A stretch of 64,000 nt of DNA from Amylostereum areolatum (Eukaryota; Basidiomycota; Agaricomycetes; Russulales; Stereaceae). The stretch's first letter is position 1; each line of letters opens with the position of its first letter. The stretch is from positions 62,001 to 126,000 of the forward strand of contig SAXG01000021.1 in the NCBI GenBank assembly GCA_012932865.1, given 5' to 3'. The translations under genes were made by a program, and so were the position numbers. The notes beneath the pieces were generated by a model. It worked only from the letters and a program-made list of their open reading frames with translations, did no database searches and was not told the origin of the DNA. This document shows, in pieces, positions 24,401 through 36,120 of this stretch.

Positions 24401-25277
24401 GGGCGAGCAAAGTCAGGATGTTTGTTATGATGGAACGCAGGGGAGGAATGAGAGACTGGATGAAAGTGGCAAAGTGGGTGGGTGGGTAGTTGAGCGCTGG
24501 AGGGCGCTGTCAGTCGAAAACATTCGGACGATGGCTAGAATGATGCTCACCAACTTCGGCTTCGCTCCATTCGAGATATGTTTCCCATGGAACGAGTCCG
24601 CGCACCTCATTCCCACCGACGAACCTGACAACCCTCGCGAGCCCCCAACGGAGGCACATGCCGAGTTCATGGGGACCTGCGAAGCGCGTCTCCTCCTGCC
24701 ATGAATGCTCCGCGTCCGGCGCGGGAAAAGGGACACAAGTCCTAAGAAATGCCTGTACGAGGCGGCGCACCCCTGCGGCACTAACATCGAGACCGAGGGT
24801 GGAGAAGATGAAAGGGGTAGTAGTGAGCCCTCTGGACCCAAGTTCGCTGCTCAGGACGCGAACGAGGCGGTCGGTTTCCTCGAGACCTAGGATGACATGG
24901 CGCTGGTAGGAAAGATAACCATAATCCTGATCCCGTTCGCGAGTGGTCTGTGCGTTCTGTCCGTCCTGTTCTAGTCGGCGTGGCGGGTCGAGATTGAGCG
25001 GAAAGAAGCTGCCGTCGGGGATCTGAGGCTCATCCTCGTCGACGGCTTGGCCACCCTTCCCCTTGGCGGAGCTGAGGGTGCGTGCCCGAGTCTTGTCCTT
25101 CTTCCTGTCGTTGTGCTTGTCTTTCTTGGACGAAAGTGATACGATGGACTGAACGCCTCTGACGGTTGAGCCTCGGCTTGTGACGCGGCCAAACTCGTCA
25201 AGGGAGTCGGCGTGGGGGGTCGGCGGAAGATGCTTTGAAGTCGAGGTGGTGCGGGAGCGGGAGAATAGACTGGGCAT
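21480..25277 (-). CDS. Msb1/Mug8-domain morphogenesis protein
   Basis: Exons 24551-25277, 23619-24496, 23223-23558 and 21480-23175 encode about 1211 aa. The N-terminal ~550 residues match what I know of the fungal Msb1/Mug8 (RhoGAP-like) domain: TTPFIFSTLGLDVSAAGV, EARF-type ETRFAGPHELGMCLRWGL, and SGHTPPTLSPLFGPLLFGLG. Such proteins act with Cdc42/Rho1 signalling in polarised growth. The rest is disordered and Ser/Pro-rich, with an acidic EDEEEED stretch, ending in a run of Glu. In the last exon the frame changes at a CCC run, 22184-22186 (minus-strand GGG). Either one base is extra, or a 49-nt intron with a weak GGAG acceptor lies there. The ATG at 25277 was chosen; an upstream in-frame Met at 25346 exists. 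Confidence 0.75.
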
Positions 25278-25896
25278 GGAGGACGTCGTCGGACAGGGAA
25301 AGCCTGCGATGCGGCCTGAAGAACAAGCCTTTCCCTTCATCGGCAACGGCCGCCACGGCCTCTCCCTCTTTTCTACTTATCTCCCCCTTCTCCTCTCTCC
25401 CCACAGCTATAGTCACCTCCCCGAGCTTACTCGACATCCTCCCCCGTTTCTTTTGGTCCTCCTCTCCTCCTCGCCTGCGGCTTTTGCTCCCACCTCGGAA
25501 CTTGTCATTTCCGTCTTGACAACCACCGTATCCCGAAGCCCTCTTTCAGCACCTTCCAAGTTCCAGTCAACGCTCAGGCGCTCAACTTCCGACGGCCTCG
25601 TCGGTTTCAGAATCCCCTCAACCGTTCGCTTGGAATCGGCGGCCGTCAATCGGGGTATCTCCCCATCGTGTTTAGGTTTACCTCCCCCGAAGCCTGACAG
25701 ATATGCGAACGACAAACATCGCCCAGTTCCACGCAGACCGAAGAATGGCAGTCAAAAATAATATATCATATATATATCGATGCAGTCCGAAAGCTAATAG
25801 AATGAAAGGGAGTCTACACCGCCCCGTCGGACGACGGGGCCAAACAAAAAGCAAGACGTACACCGAAATGTGCGTACTTCACGCAACGATCTCCGG
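25278..25896. other. Intergenic, upstream of the Msb1-like gene
   Basis: Pyrimidine-rich DNA just upstream of the minus-strand start suggests a promoter region. The open frames on both strands are low-complexity and not convincing. An AT-rich patch is at about 25755-25780. Confidence 0.4.
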
Positions 25897-26598
25897 CTAC
25901 ACGCGCGCGTCCGCGTTCTTCCCACCGAAGTTGGCGGGAGCGCCACCTGGGGGTCCATAGTACTGCGGAGGAGCGTCAGAACTGCCGCCAGCCTGCGCCT
26001 GGGGGGGAGGACCGGGAGGCTAAAACGACCCCAGATAAGTACACCGAAGTCAGACGGAATGTTCAACCACCCACAGGAGCGAAGGTCGCATTAGGGGGAG
26101 GTCCGGCTGGGGCAGGATATTGCGGCTGAGCGAACCCGCCCTGCGGCTGTGGCGGTCCACTGAAGTTGTTGATGCCTTGGGGAGGAGGGGGACCGAACGA
26201 GCCAGGACCAGGACCTGGAACGAAAGACGGCGGGGGAGGAGCCTCTGAAACGTATACCGTTGACTGAGTCTGGCGACGGTACATGAACAAAGAGAATAGA
26301 AGGATGACTACGAAGACGACTGTAACAGGAAAACGATGTGAGGCCAGGGAATGCGGATAAGAAGGTTAACTACGCACAGACGCCGATGGCGATGCCGACA
26401 CGGGCACCCGTGCTCAGCCTCCTATTGCAGCGGCTGGAAGCGCGACAACTGTCAGCTGACGGGAAGAACGGCAAGACGAAGCACGTACTCGTCGTCGTCA
26501 TCATCGTCATCGTCGCAGAAGAAGCGTGCTTGTGCCGCAGGGAGGAGCGACAAGAGGAGAGCGCCGTGTACAAGGAAGCGGGCGGGTCGTGAGTTCAT
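25897..26598 (-). CDS. Single-pass membrane protein, poly-Asp ectodomain, PPxY tail
   Basis: Exons 26489-26598, 26378-26433, 26075-26319 and 25897-26019 total 534 nt, 177 aa, fully open. The start is a clear signal peptide (VHGALLLSLLPAAQARF). A short ectodomain with FCDDDDDDDDDR follows, then a transmembrane helix (VGIAIGVFVFVVILLFSLF) and the positive-inside YRRQ. The cytosolic tail is rich in Pro, Gly and Gln and holds APPQYYGPP, a PPxY motif of the kind bound by WW domains of Rsp5/Nedd4 ligases. Small proteins of this layout are common in basidiomycetes; I do not know their function. A role in trafficking or as a Rsp5 adaptor is an inference from the motif. Confidence 0.75.
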
Positions 26599-26684
26599 TA
26601 TGGTGGAGTCTGGGAAGAAGAAAGGGTGGCCTGGTGAATAAAAAGGAGAAGGAATAGAGGCGGACGTGCGACTCACACGCCATC

Positions 26685-27401
26685 TTATAAAGCTTGATGT
26701 TTGGTCGTCGAACGAAAAAGGATAAAACAAAATAACGGGGGGTGTCGAAAGAAGAGGGGCCTGCCAGCGCCGCCAGGACCGAGCGCCATCTGTTTTATGG
26801 CCGACGCGGAGGCGGTGCAATGCGCGGTGCGGTCGCTGTTGAGCAGAGCTGGCCCCACTGATGCTGTCCCGACACACTTGGCACTCCTGATCGCGTCGGC
26901 CACGATCTGCCTACGTTGACAACGCTCCGGTAAAACGATCGTGACCGCGGGCAAGTCCCTCGAGAGTTTTTGAGATGGCCTACCGTCCCAGAGAATGCAT
27001 ATCGTATGCTGAATTCCAATCACAAAAGCTGTGAGACCCGGCGTTCGCTCAGGGTAAGACCGCCCATGCTCATATCTTGTGATTTGAGACTGGATGATGC
27101 CCGAAGAGGTCTCAGCTTTTTTTGCAAGGTCGGGTAGGTCGGGGACAGTCATCGAATGATGTCCGTACCAGGGCTTTCGCGATGACAAAGCTTCCCCGTC
27201 AACTTTGAGGGTAACGCATATACGTATATGTTCAGGAAAATACTGACCGACGAGCGATAGCGATGCCAAACTCAATGGGATGCAGGCCGTATGTTGGGCA
27301 TCAAATGGGTGCGTGCGTTGACGACTGCCAACTTGGCATGGGTGTAAAACGGTAGGAAAACGCGCCCCGGCGCCAAGTGGCTCGTTCGACGCGACGAGCA
27401 C
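26685..27401 (-). CDS. Uninterrupted 238-aa frame, doubtful gene
   Basis: A single open frame runs from ATG 27401 to a stop at 26685. It has no recognised domain, no signal peptide and many Arg, Ser and Cys. Its start lies only 84 bp from the divergent SMC2 start. A 238-codon intron-free frame is unusual in this intron-rich genome, and the region could simply be the SMC2 promoter. It is listed because the frame is long, not because it is convincing. Confidence 0.25.
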   Translation of the reverse strand: MLVASNEPLGAGARFPTVLHPCQVGSRQRTHPFDAQHTACIPLSLASLSLVGQYFPEHIRICVTLKVDGEALSSRKPWYGHHSMTVPDLPDLAKKAETSSGIIQSQITRYEHGRSYPERTPGLTAFVIGIQHTICILWDGRPSQKLSRDLPAVTIVLPERCQRRQIVADAIRSAKCVGTASVGPALLNSDRTAHCTASASAIKQMALGPGGAGRPLFFRHPPLFCFILFRSTTKHQAL

Positions 27402-27429
27402 GTGATCGGGTTCTCATCGAATGCGCTTG

Positions 27430-27435
27430 ACGCGT
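27430..27435 (+). promoter_or_regulatory. ACGCGT (MluI cell-cycle box) before SMC2
   Basis: ACGCGT sits 50 bp upstream of the SMC2 ATG. This is the core binding site of MBF-type G1/S factors in fungi and fits a cell-cycle gene. A single match is weak evidence. Confidence 0.35.
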
Positions 27436-27485
27436 TTCTCCTTTACACCTTCAAGCTTCAACGCCACCGTCCACTTTCGCCCAAC

Positions 27486-30400
27486 ATGCGCATCGAGGAG
27501 CTGATACTCGAGGGATTCAAGTCCTATCCAGTAAGAACACAGATTACTGGCTGGGACTCTTCTTTCAATGCGATTACCGGCCTTAATGGCTCGGGAAAGT
27601 CGAACATCCTCGACGCCATCTGCTTTGTGCTCGGCCTCACCAACATGACCCAAGTGCGTGGTACTCTGTCGCGAAACGAGCGATTTCTGACGTCCTGACA
27701 TCTTTCGTTGCAGATGCGCGCACAAAATCAACAAGACCTCATCTATAAGCGCGGTCAGGCCGGAATCACGAAGGCCAGTGTGACGATCGTGTTCGACAAC
27801 TCCGATCCGGAAACCAGCCCCGCGGGTTTGCAGGACCTCCCACAGATAACGGTTACGAGACAGGTGCGTGCTCTTGCAGCAGCGCCCTTTCCCTATTCTG
27901 TCTCGCTGATATTAGATATTCAGATCGCATTGCCCAATATCTCCAAGTACCTCCTGAATGGTCATAAGTCCCAACAGCAGACTGTCCAGTCCCTCTTCCA
28001 GAGCGTGCAGCTCAACATCAACAACCCCAATTTCCTCATCATGCAGGGACGCATTACCAAGGTAAGTATCGTATCCACGCTTTGTGACTGTGCTAATGAA
28101 GAGTAGGTACTCAACATGAGGCCGCAAGAGATTCTCGGCATGGTGGAAGAAGCCGCGGGGACGCGTATGTTCGAGGAACGTAAAGAAAAAGCGAAGAAGA
28201 CAATGGACAAGAAGGAGAAGCGCGTCGAGGAGATCACCTCTCTTCTCAGAGAAGAGATCACGCCCAAGCTAGATACCCTCCGTAACGAGAAGCGATCGTT
28301 CTTGCAGTGGCAGAAGACATGTTCGGAGCTGGAACGCGTTGCGCGCACGTTGCGAGCCGCGGAATGGACCAGTGCATCGGCGAATATCCGCAAGAAGGAC
28401 GACGAGATCAAGGCCAACGTGAAAGCGATGAAAGAGACAAAGAGTCACCAGAAGCAACTGCTTAAGGAGGCTCAACAGGCTGAGCGTGATGCAGAGGAGG
28501 TGAAGAAACAGCGGGAGAAGGAACTTCAGAAAGGTGGGAAGTACCAGAAACTGGAGGCGGAAGTGAAGGAGCTTGACAAAGATCGCGAGAAGATCATAGT
28601 CAACAGAAACATCATAACCACCACTATCGGCGAGGAGGAGAAGAAGCTGTCAAGTCTGGACAACGAACGAAAGGAGGTCCGTGGCTCCTCCCTTTTCTAT
28701 TGCGTGTTGCTCATCTCCCTGTCACAGCTTGAAGCATCATTGGCAGACAAAAAGCGCGATGTCGATGACTTGACGGTCGAGTTTACCAAAGTCAAGGAGG
28801 AACAGACAGCTGCCCAGCTTTCGTTGACGAACTCGGAAGAATTACTTCAAACCTTGCTTACCGGTCTCGCGGGCTCATCCAACAACACTGGTGGGGGCTA
28901 TATGGGCCAACTTGCGGACGCGCGCGCGCGTATAACCCACGCCCAGACGGAGGAGAGTCAGGCTCGCCAGAAGCTTGACATGGGCATTAAAGAACTCAAG
29001 AGTCTCGAGGCTCGCTGGAAAGACGTCGAGAAAGAAGCTGGCGCGGGAGCCAAGAAACTCGAAGTTATGAAGGCGGAGGTCGAAGGCTTACAGGCAAGGC
29101 TCGCCGCTACTGGTTGGAACAAGGAGAAGGAGAAGGAGAAGGAAAACGAGATGAAGGAGGCTACGGCCGAGGTTCGTGAGCTAACCGAGGTAAGGCCGTC
29201 CTTTTTACGGACTCTTTCATCCACGTTGACGACTACTGTCTTTAGGAACGCGACAACGTCAGGCAACGCCTTGGTGCTCTTGACTTCGCATATAATGATC
29301 CTGTGCCGAACTTTGACAGGTCGAAGGTCAAGGGTCTTGTTGCATCGTTGATTACACTGAGTCCGGAGGATTATAACAAGTCGACTGCACTTGAAATTAC
29401 CGCTGGCGGCAAGTTATATCACCTCATTGTCCAGGACAGTGTCGCAGGAGGCCAGCTCATCAAGAATGGCGGATTGAAGAAACGGGTTACGCTCATTCCT
29501 CTCAACCAGATTCGTGCATTCCGGATGGCGGCTCAGGTATGCAATTAGTATCAGCTTTTTTTCCCTGCTCGCGACTCAACTTCTGCCCTACAGAAATTAC
29601 AATCAGCGAAGCGGGTAGCCCCTGGCAAGGTGCATCTGGCTCTTTCTTTGATCGGTTATCCCCAAGAAGTCTCCGAGGCGATGGCGTTCGTGTTCGGTGA
29701 CACCCTCATTTGCAACGACGCAGATACGGCCAAAGCTGTCACGTTCAACCCAGAAATCAGGGCTCGCTCGGTCACCTTGGATGGCGATGTCTACGATCCT
29801 TCAGGAACGCTCAGCGGCGGTGCTCCTCCCACTAAAAATGGCCTTCTCATCGAGGCACAACAGTTGCAAAATGTGAACCGTAGGCTGGATGAGGCATCCG
29901 CCACCTTGCAAGGCATCATGCAGGTAGAACAGCGTGACCGGGGCAAGAGGGAACAATGGAAGGCTTTGGTCCGGGACGTTGATCTCAAGGAGCACGAAGT
30001 CCGCCTGCTCGAAGAGCAGCTAGGGGGGAGCAATGCGACTAGAGTGCGTCTTCTATCGGCTGGAATTGTGTTTCCTTTTCGATTGAGGAGTGTTCATAGA
30101 TTGGCGCTCAAGTAGAAGAACTGAAAAAGACGATCCGAGGTCATGAGGCTTCAGTGCAGAATGCCAAAGACAAACAGAAAGCCGCCAGCGAAGACGTGGA
30201 GAGACTGGAAAAGGATATGGCCGAGTTCAAGAACAACAAGGAGGGAAAGACCGAGGAGTTGAAGGTACGTAACCAATTCATCCAGGGCGACAGGCACTCA
30301 CCCTCTCTTCAGGCCAGTATATTGACGCAGAAAGGCGTCCTACAGAAACACAACCTGGATGTGAAACGTCAACAAAAGGACATGCAAACGGCGACCCTCG

Positions 30401-31842
30401 AACGCGGTGTGTACAGAATTTATATATCGGTCGACCCTTACCGATCCGGCATCGTTAGAGGGTATCGAGAAAGATATCGACCTGGCTGATGGGAACATCA
30501 AGGGTACCCAGGCTACCATTGCCAAGCTGCGCGATGAATTGCAGGACCTAGAGGGGAAAATCCAAGAGCGTGAGGTAACGCGTATTGTCAGTCTCACGTA
30601 GTGCATTCTCATCGTTCATGTCACCAGCGTCGGCTCGCCGCCAAGAAAAAGGAGTTGGAGGAAGAACGTGCTGCATTGTCACGCTTTGACGACGAGTTAA
30701 AGGAGCTCGAGCAGGTTATTGCAGACAGGAAAAAATCGGAAAGCGACCTAGGACTGAAGCTTAAATCGCTCGAGCACGATGCACAAGGCCTGGAGAAGGA
30801 TAAAACTCAGCTGATGAATACGATTGTCAATCTAGAGAAACAATATGAATGGATTGCTGAAGAGAGCCAGTACGCGTTTTTCTTTGCGTTCTCTCGCCAT
30901 CTTGTTGAAGCGTATCTTCAGCTTATTCGGCAAGCCTGGTACACAGTATGACTTCGCGGGTGTAGACGTCAAAAGTTTGAGGGCCAAGGCGGAGGAGCTC
31001 GAAGCGTCGAATCGCGGGATGAAGAAGAAGATCAACCCAAAGGTTATGGCTATGATCGAAGGGTACGTTTGGTCTCGCACTCGGTACCCCGGCTCGTTTG
31101 CATATGTACCGAACAGGGTCGAGAAACGTGAAGCTCAGTTGAAGAAGATGTTGGACACGGTGATGAAAGACAAGGTCAAGATCGAGCAGACGATTGAGGA
31201 GCTGGATAGGTATAAGCGCGACGCCTTGACGAAGACATGGGAGAAAGTCAACGTGTGCGTGTTGTCGCTCCCCGTTCTGTCCGTAGATACTAACCGAAAT
31301 TGTGTCACTAGCGATTTTGGTGAAATCTTCCGAGAGCTACTACCGAGCAACTTCTCAAAATTACAGCCTCCCGAAGGTCAGGATCTCATGGACGGCCTCG
31401 AAATCAAGGTTCAACTGGGATCCGTCTGGAAACAAAGTTTGACGGAACTCAGTGGTGGCCAGCGGTATGTGCTCTCAGCCTGTCGCACTCGTTGAATACC
31501 AAAACAGTACCCCCTAGATCTTTGATCGCCCTATCCTTGATCATGGCTTTGCTTCAGTTCAAACCCGCACCCATGTACATTCTCGACGAGATTGACGCAG
31601 CATTGGACTTGTCGCACACGCAACATATCGGTCAACTTTTCCGAACGCGGTTCAAGGGTTCACAGTTCATCGTCGTATCGCTGAAAGAAGGCTTGTTCAC
31701 CAACGCAAACGTACTCTTCAGGACAAGATTTAGGGATGGGACTAGTATTGTGGAGCGCACAGCCCAAAGGAGCACGTCGAGCTTGTATACGGGGAATCAA
31801 GCCGAGCCATCGGGGGCCGGAAGAAGGGGGAGACGGTCATGA
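27486..31842 (+). CDS. SMC2: Condensin core ATPase subunit SMC2
   Basis: Fifteen exons (27486-27653, 27714-27863, 27924-28061, 28107-28676, 28728-29189, 29246-29536, 29594-30043, 30100-30264, 30313-30406, 30459-30574, 30628-30869, 30922-31062, 31117-31254, 31312-31464, 31518-31842) sum to 3603 nt, 1200 aa, the usual SMC2 length, with no frame break. [15 protein letters not shown] opens the ATPase head. Walker A is GLNGSGKSN (residues 32-40), then a long coiled coil, a hinge in exons 6-7, the second coil, the ABC signature LSGGQR (~1090) and Walker [12 protein letters not shown]. With SMC4 and the kleisin it forms condensin, which compacts mitotic chromosomes in the nucleus. An ACGCGT element lies 50 bp upstream. 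Its clean frame contrasts with several neighbours. Confidence 0.95.
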
Positions 31843-32701
31843 CGGCGGGGGATAGATCGTTTATTTCATTTGCTTGTCCGCGTTCGTACTGACATTATAT
31901 TATTACTTTACTGTATCAATATAACGACCCTTGTACATTTGCTATATTGCGCGTGTTTCCAATTGGTTTGGGACTAGGGGGTGTGAGAGCACGAAAGACC
32001 ATTGATACATCCATGGGTTATACAAGCAACTGGGCGAGTGCGACGAACAGGGAAGGGCAAGAGCGTTCATTGAACTAGTATTCGAGCTGCCATAGTTATG
32101 CAAGCCAGGGCTACATATGGGGACAGTCGCTCGCCTAGGCCCGGTCAGAACACGAGAAGCGAGTGATCTTAGAACAAAGACGCACCTATCCTAGCGGACA
32201 TAAAGAACAGGCCAAGGAACCTGAACAAAGGACATCATCAGTATAGCAAAAGAAGAAAAAAGAAGACAACGCACCCCTCCTTATTTCTGTCGATCAATCG
32301 TGGTGCGACAGCACGTACGTACGTGCATGTGCAAATCATAAGGAGAATGACAAGAAGAAGCGACTGGAAGTTGAAGAGGGCAGACTGACGATGACTGAGA
32401 GATATGCTGTAGTTTCTCGGCCATGAGAGTAAACTTACCATCTTCGCAACGTTTCCCTTGGTGTGTTGAGCTGATCAGAGAGGCGTCGTGGAAAGTGCGT
32501 GGCAAGCTAGACCTCAGCCTGAGTGGCAATGTGGCCGCAGTGGCACACTTCGCGATCACGTGCCAATAAAGTGGCCATCGGGCCGAGATCCTCATCTCAG
32601 AAACTTCCACTTATTTTTACTATTTAACGGTTAACCCACACCGGCGCCCCATCTGCACGCCTCGACCCCCTCCACGCATGAACTCCAAATCGTAATCCTC
32701 C
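31843..32701. other. Intergenic between SMC2 and the DUF262 gene
   Basis: An AT-rich 3' UTR follows the SMC2 stop (31900-31950). A tandem CGTACGTACGTGC lies at about 32312. No gene is recognised. The last 100 bases are probably the promoter of the gene at 32702. Confidence 0.45.
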
Positions 32702-35700
32702 ATGGACGACTCCCTTTTCTTCGACTCGGACCTTAGCGAGCTCACCTCCGACGAGGATGATTATCCTCCGTTGGCTCAAACAACACGGAAAGCACCTGTT
32801 GCCAAGAAAGCTCCTGCAATAAAGAAGGACAAGAAAGGATACACAATCCACGGGGAGCTTCGAGCACCACGGAATGACTCAATATGCTGTCAACTCCATT
32901 CATGGTGAGTCGCGGTGTGTTAAACATCCGACTCCTTTTCTTACTTTCACTACTCTCTCAATAGACCAACTTGTGGACGGTGCTATAGACCTAGACCCTC
33001 CTTATCAACGCGGTGAGCGGTTTGTGCCAAGACATGTGGGACCTTCATTGAGTATATGCGCTTGCTCTAGACGTCGTGTGGCCAGAGGCGAAGCAAATCG
33101 GTCTCATCGATTCCTTAATTCGCAACTACTACATACCTCCAGTCATCTTTGGTCAGAGATCCCCCCTTTGTTCCTTGTTATTTCCTGTCTCATTGTTTTG
33201 CAGCGGTCAAAACCGCGGAGGACGGCTCCTGAAACTAGAGTATGTATCGACGGCAAACAGCGTCTCACGTCGGTGCAGAAGTATGTGTCTATCTATTGGT
33301 TTGGCTCACTTGACTGACCATATTGTTTCAGGTTTATTGACGGTCTTGTGCGTATGCATCATTGTTCAAGTGTCCACACATTCCGCTGATAACACAAACC
33401 TGCATTCGGCCAGATTCCTCGTAAGTCTACAAATATTCGCCGGAGCAAAACTGTGCTCACACTTACCCTGCGTAGATAGGGACTCGTATGTTGCCCGGCG
33501 CCTCGTTACATCCTGGCTATGGCTGACATCGTGACCAGAGTGACGGGTAAGAAATATTGGTACAAGAAAGCGGGGAGTGGTGTTCGTACCCTCCTCCCTC
33601 CGATAATGCAACATAAATTCGCGATTAAGCAGATCGTCTGCATGGAATACCAGGATATCAATGATGATCAGGAGCGGGAGATATTCCAGGCATGACGTAC
33701 TGTTACATTGTTGCAGTTTTCCGCGGTACTGACATGTCTTTAGCGTGTTCAACTAGGAGTAGCACTGACTCCTGCTGGTAGGTGCTGTTATGCTTCACCG
33801 GAGGAGGTAATTGACCACTCGGCTCAGAGCGTATGCAAGCAATCACCGGTCCATGGCCTACTTTTATTCGAGAAATCCAGTCTACAAGTACTGGGAAAGG
33901 ACGGTTTCGGAGAAGCACTTGAATGGGGTCGCGCGCGCGGACGGGATTTCCAGGGCCTGGCCTCAATTGTCTTCCTTATCGAGACCCTGCCAACACACCG
34001 AACCCCCTGTCTCACCAACATTGGATAATTGGCTTTCCCGCTCCACTCCGGTCCCAGCAAAGCTTAGGGCAGACATCCTCAGTACATGTCAAGTCTTTTT
34101 AACTCTCACGAAAAACAAGAAATACAACGGGGCCTTTCCACAAGCCCGTGCGCGTCTCCCCAATCGAATTCGTGATGATCGGCGTCCTCATACATCAACA
34201 TCGAGCTAAACTCTCCTTAATGCAACTGTCCTCTGCCATTCAACAGATGCGGGCGGATGTACGGACCCGGGAAAAGGACGTTCGGACCAATAGCCGTGTT
34301 TCCAAGGCCCTTCATAAGTTTATCATGGAGAAAGTCAAGACTTTGGACCTAACAAGTGATGGGAAAGGTGACAAACCAGCGGCATCTGTCGTGTCTACTC
34401 CTACGCTCGTTTCGGGAGTCAAGCGCAAACGACAGGACCCAAGTGATTCCGAGTCAGAAGATTCTGAGGACTCTTCTTCCGAAGACGAGAAGCCAAGACG
34501 GACACGAAGCGGCACGAGAGCCCAGACGGCGCGGACGAAGTCGCTGGCCACCAAGGCCAAGAGAACACAGCCCACACATGCCACACAGTCCTCCGCGAAA
34601 GTCGAACAGGCAACATCAAAGACACGATCCTCCACGGCCAAGAAAGTCGTCAAATCATCCTCAACCAAGTCGGCCCCCTACGCCCGCGAGGCCGCCCTCT
34701 GTTGCAGAATGTGGGAAAAAGTCTACGGTTGTGGCTAAATCTCTGTCAAAGAAGGATCCATCTCCTGTGACCACTCAGACCCCACCATTATATGCAGCAT
34801 CCGACAAGCCTGGTCCTGCTGTATCCAAGTCTTCTACGCCTGCTATTAGCACACCCGTAGTCCCTGCCCGGATACCCACCATCAAACAGCATGTCAGTGT
34901 CTCTCCGGTTCTTCCTGGCCCTGCAGAAACAAGTATGCCACCACCTCGCACATCGTTCACTCCTTCAACGACCGTGTTCATCAAACGGGATCCAGGACGG
35001 TGATCATCCAAGACCGAGTCGCTTAGCGGCACTTCGCGCTGCGAAGTCAGCCAGCTCTGTATCTCACCCGCTCCCTACATCCAGCACATCTAATCTACCA
35101 GTTTCTTCCACGAGTGTGATACCGGTTGCAGCTCCATTTCAGCAGCAGCCATCCTCCCCCGCAACCACATTCCTGGTCAGGGCCTCCCATTGGACAGGGA
35201 ATCCCCCCTTCCGCCTCCAATTTCTTCATCTACCGCCCAATCACCAGGAACGAATCTTCGTTTGAATGGACCTGTGATCAACATACCGGACGAACAAAAC
35301 TTACGTGCCATTCTCACCGCCGCTCGTATATATCCGGCCACGAATAGCATGCCCGATGGCTCATCTGCAGACGGTCCCTCCTCTACCCCTCTCCAGTCAC
35401 CCAGTTCCCACACGCAGAGTTTTCTGGCATCTCATGGTGTTCAAAATCGAGCCCAGTCCAATGAAGCCCCCCATAACGGAAATGCTGTTACGAATGGCTG
35501 GGCACCCTTCCAATGGCGGGATACCCAGAACGACAATGCGGGCTCCATATTACCCCAGGATAACAACATAGGCCCTAGCTTATCAAGAACACCGAGTTCT
35601 GGGCAACCCCCACCTCGTGAAAACTCAACGAACCGTCCGCCTTATTCTACGGACTCGTCCTCAAACGATCACCGACGGGATCGGGGCAAGGACTATGGGA

Positions 35701-36120
35701 AGGATTACGGTCCGATCATCCAGTCACGATTATAATCGCACTCCCGACACAAAGCGAGACCAGCTAGGATACCGTCCCACGAAAGGCTACGATGGATACG
35801 ACTCGCACAGCCGTTATGGACGCGATGACCATTCTCCGAATCGCAAGTGTGGGCGGTCCAGGACCCGTAGTCCCGAGCGCGACCGCCATGACAGCTCGAG
35901 GAGGGCCGGTGATTCTTCAGGAAGACAACATGTGCATGGAGACCACAAACGAGACTGGTCACGGTCGACACATCGACACTCATCTGTCGAGAGAGATGAA
36001 CGTGACCGTGCCCGGAGTAGGTGGGACTCTTCGTATGGTGGCAGGGAGCCGTATAGAAATCCCGGCTCGCACAAACCGAGTTACGGGGATAGACCCAGTA
36101 TCCGTACTCCGTTTGGCTAG
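32702..36120 (+). CDS. DUF262 (ParB-like) domain protein with RS-rich tail, frame-disrupted
   Basis: Exons 32702-32904, 32965-33012, 33071-33151, 33204-33280, 33332-33347, 33414-33420, 33476-33485, 33539-33689, 33744-33777 and 33828-36120. Three are microexons of 16, 7 and 10 nt. The N-terminus is acidic then Lys-rich. The core has IDLDPPYQRDVVWPEAKQI, YIPPVIF and CIDGKQRLTSVQKFIDG, the DGxQR motif of DUF262/GmrS-like ParB-fold proteins, followed by TPAERMQAITGPWP. The C-terminal half is disordered: acidic Ser, then Ser/Pro, then an Arg/Ser/Asp-rich tail resembling nuclear RS proteins. Frame is kept only if extra bases are skipped near 32873, 33230, 33886, 34021, 34138, 34676, 34995 and 35715, with one missing near 35158. 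Those shifts satisfy the exon-length arithmetic. The eukaryotic function is unknown; nuclear location is an inference. Confidence 0.7.
33690..33743 (+). other. Probable GC-AG intron in the DUF262 gene
   Basis: CAG|GCATGA donor and TCTTTAG acceptor. Removal joins EREIFQ to RVQLGVALTPAE in frame, and no GT donor does so. A base error in the donor is possible. Confidence 0.5.
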
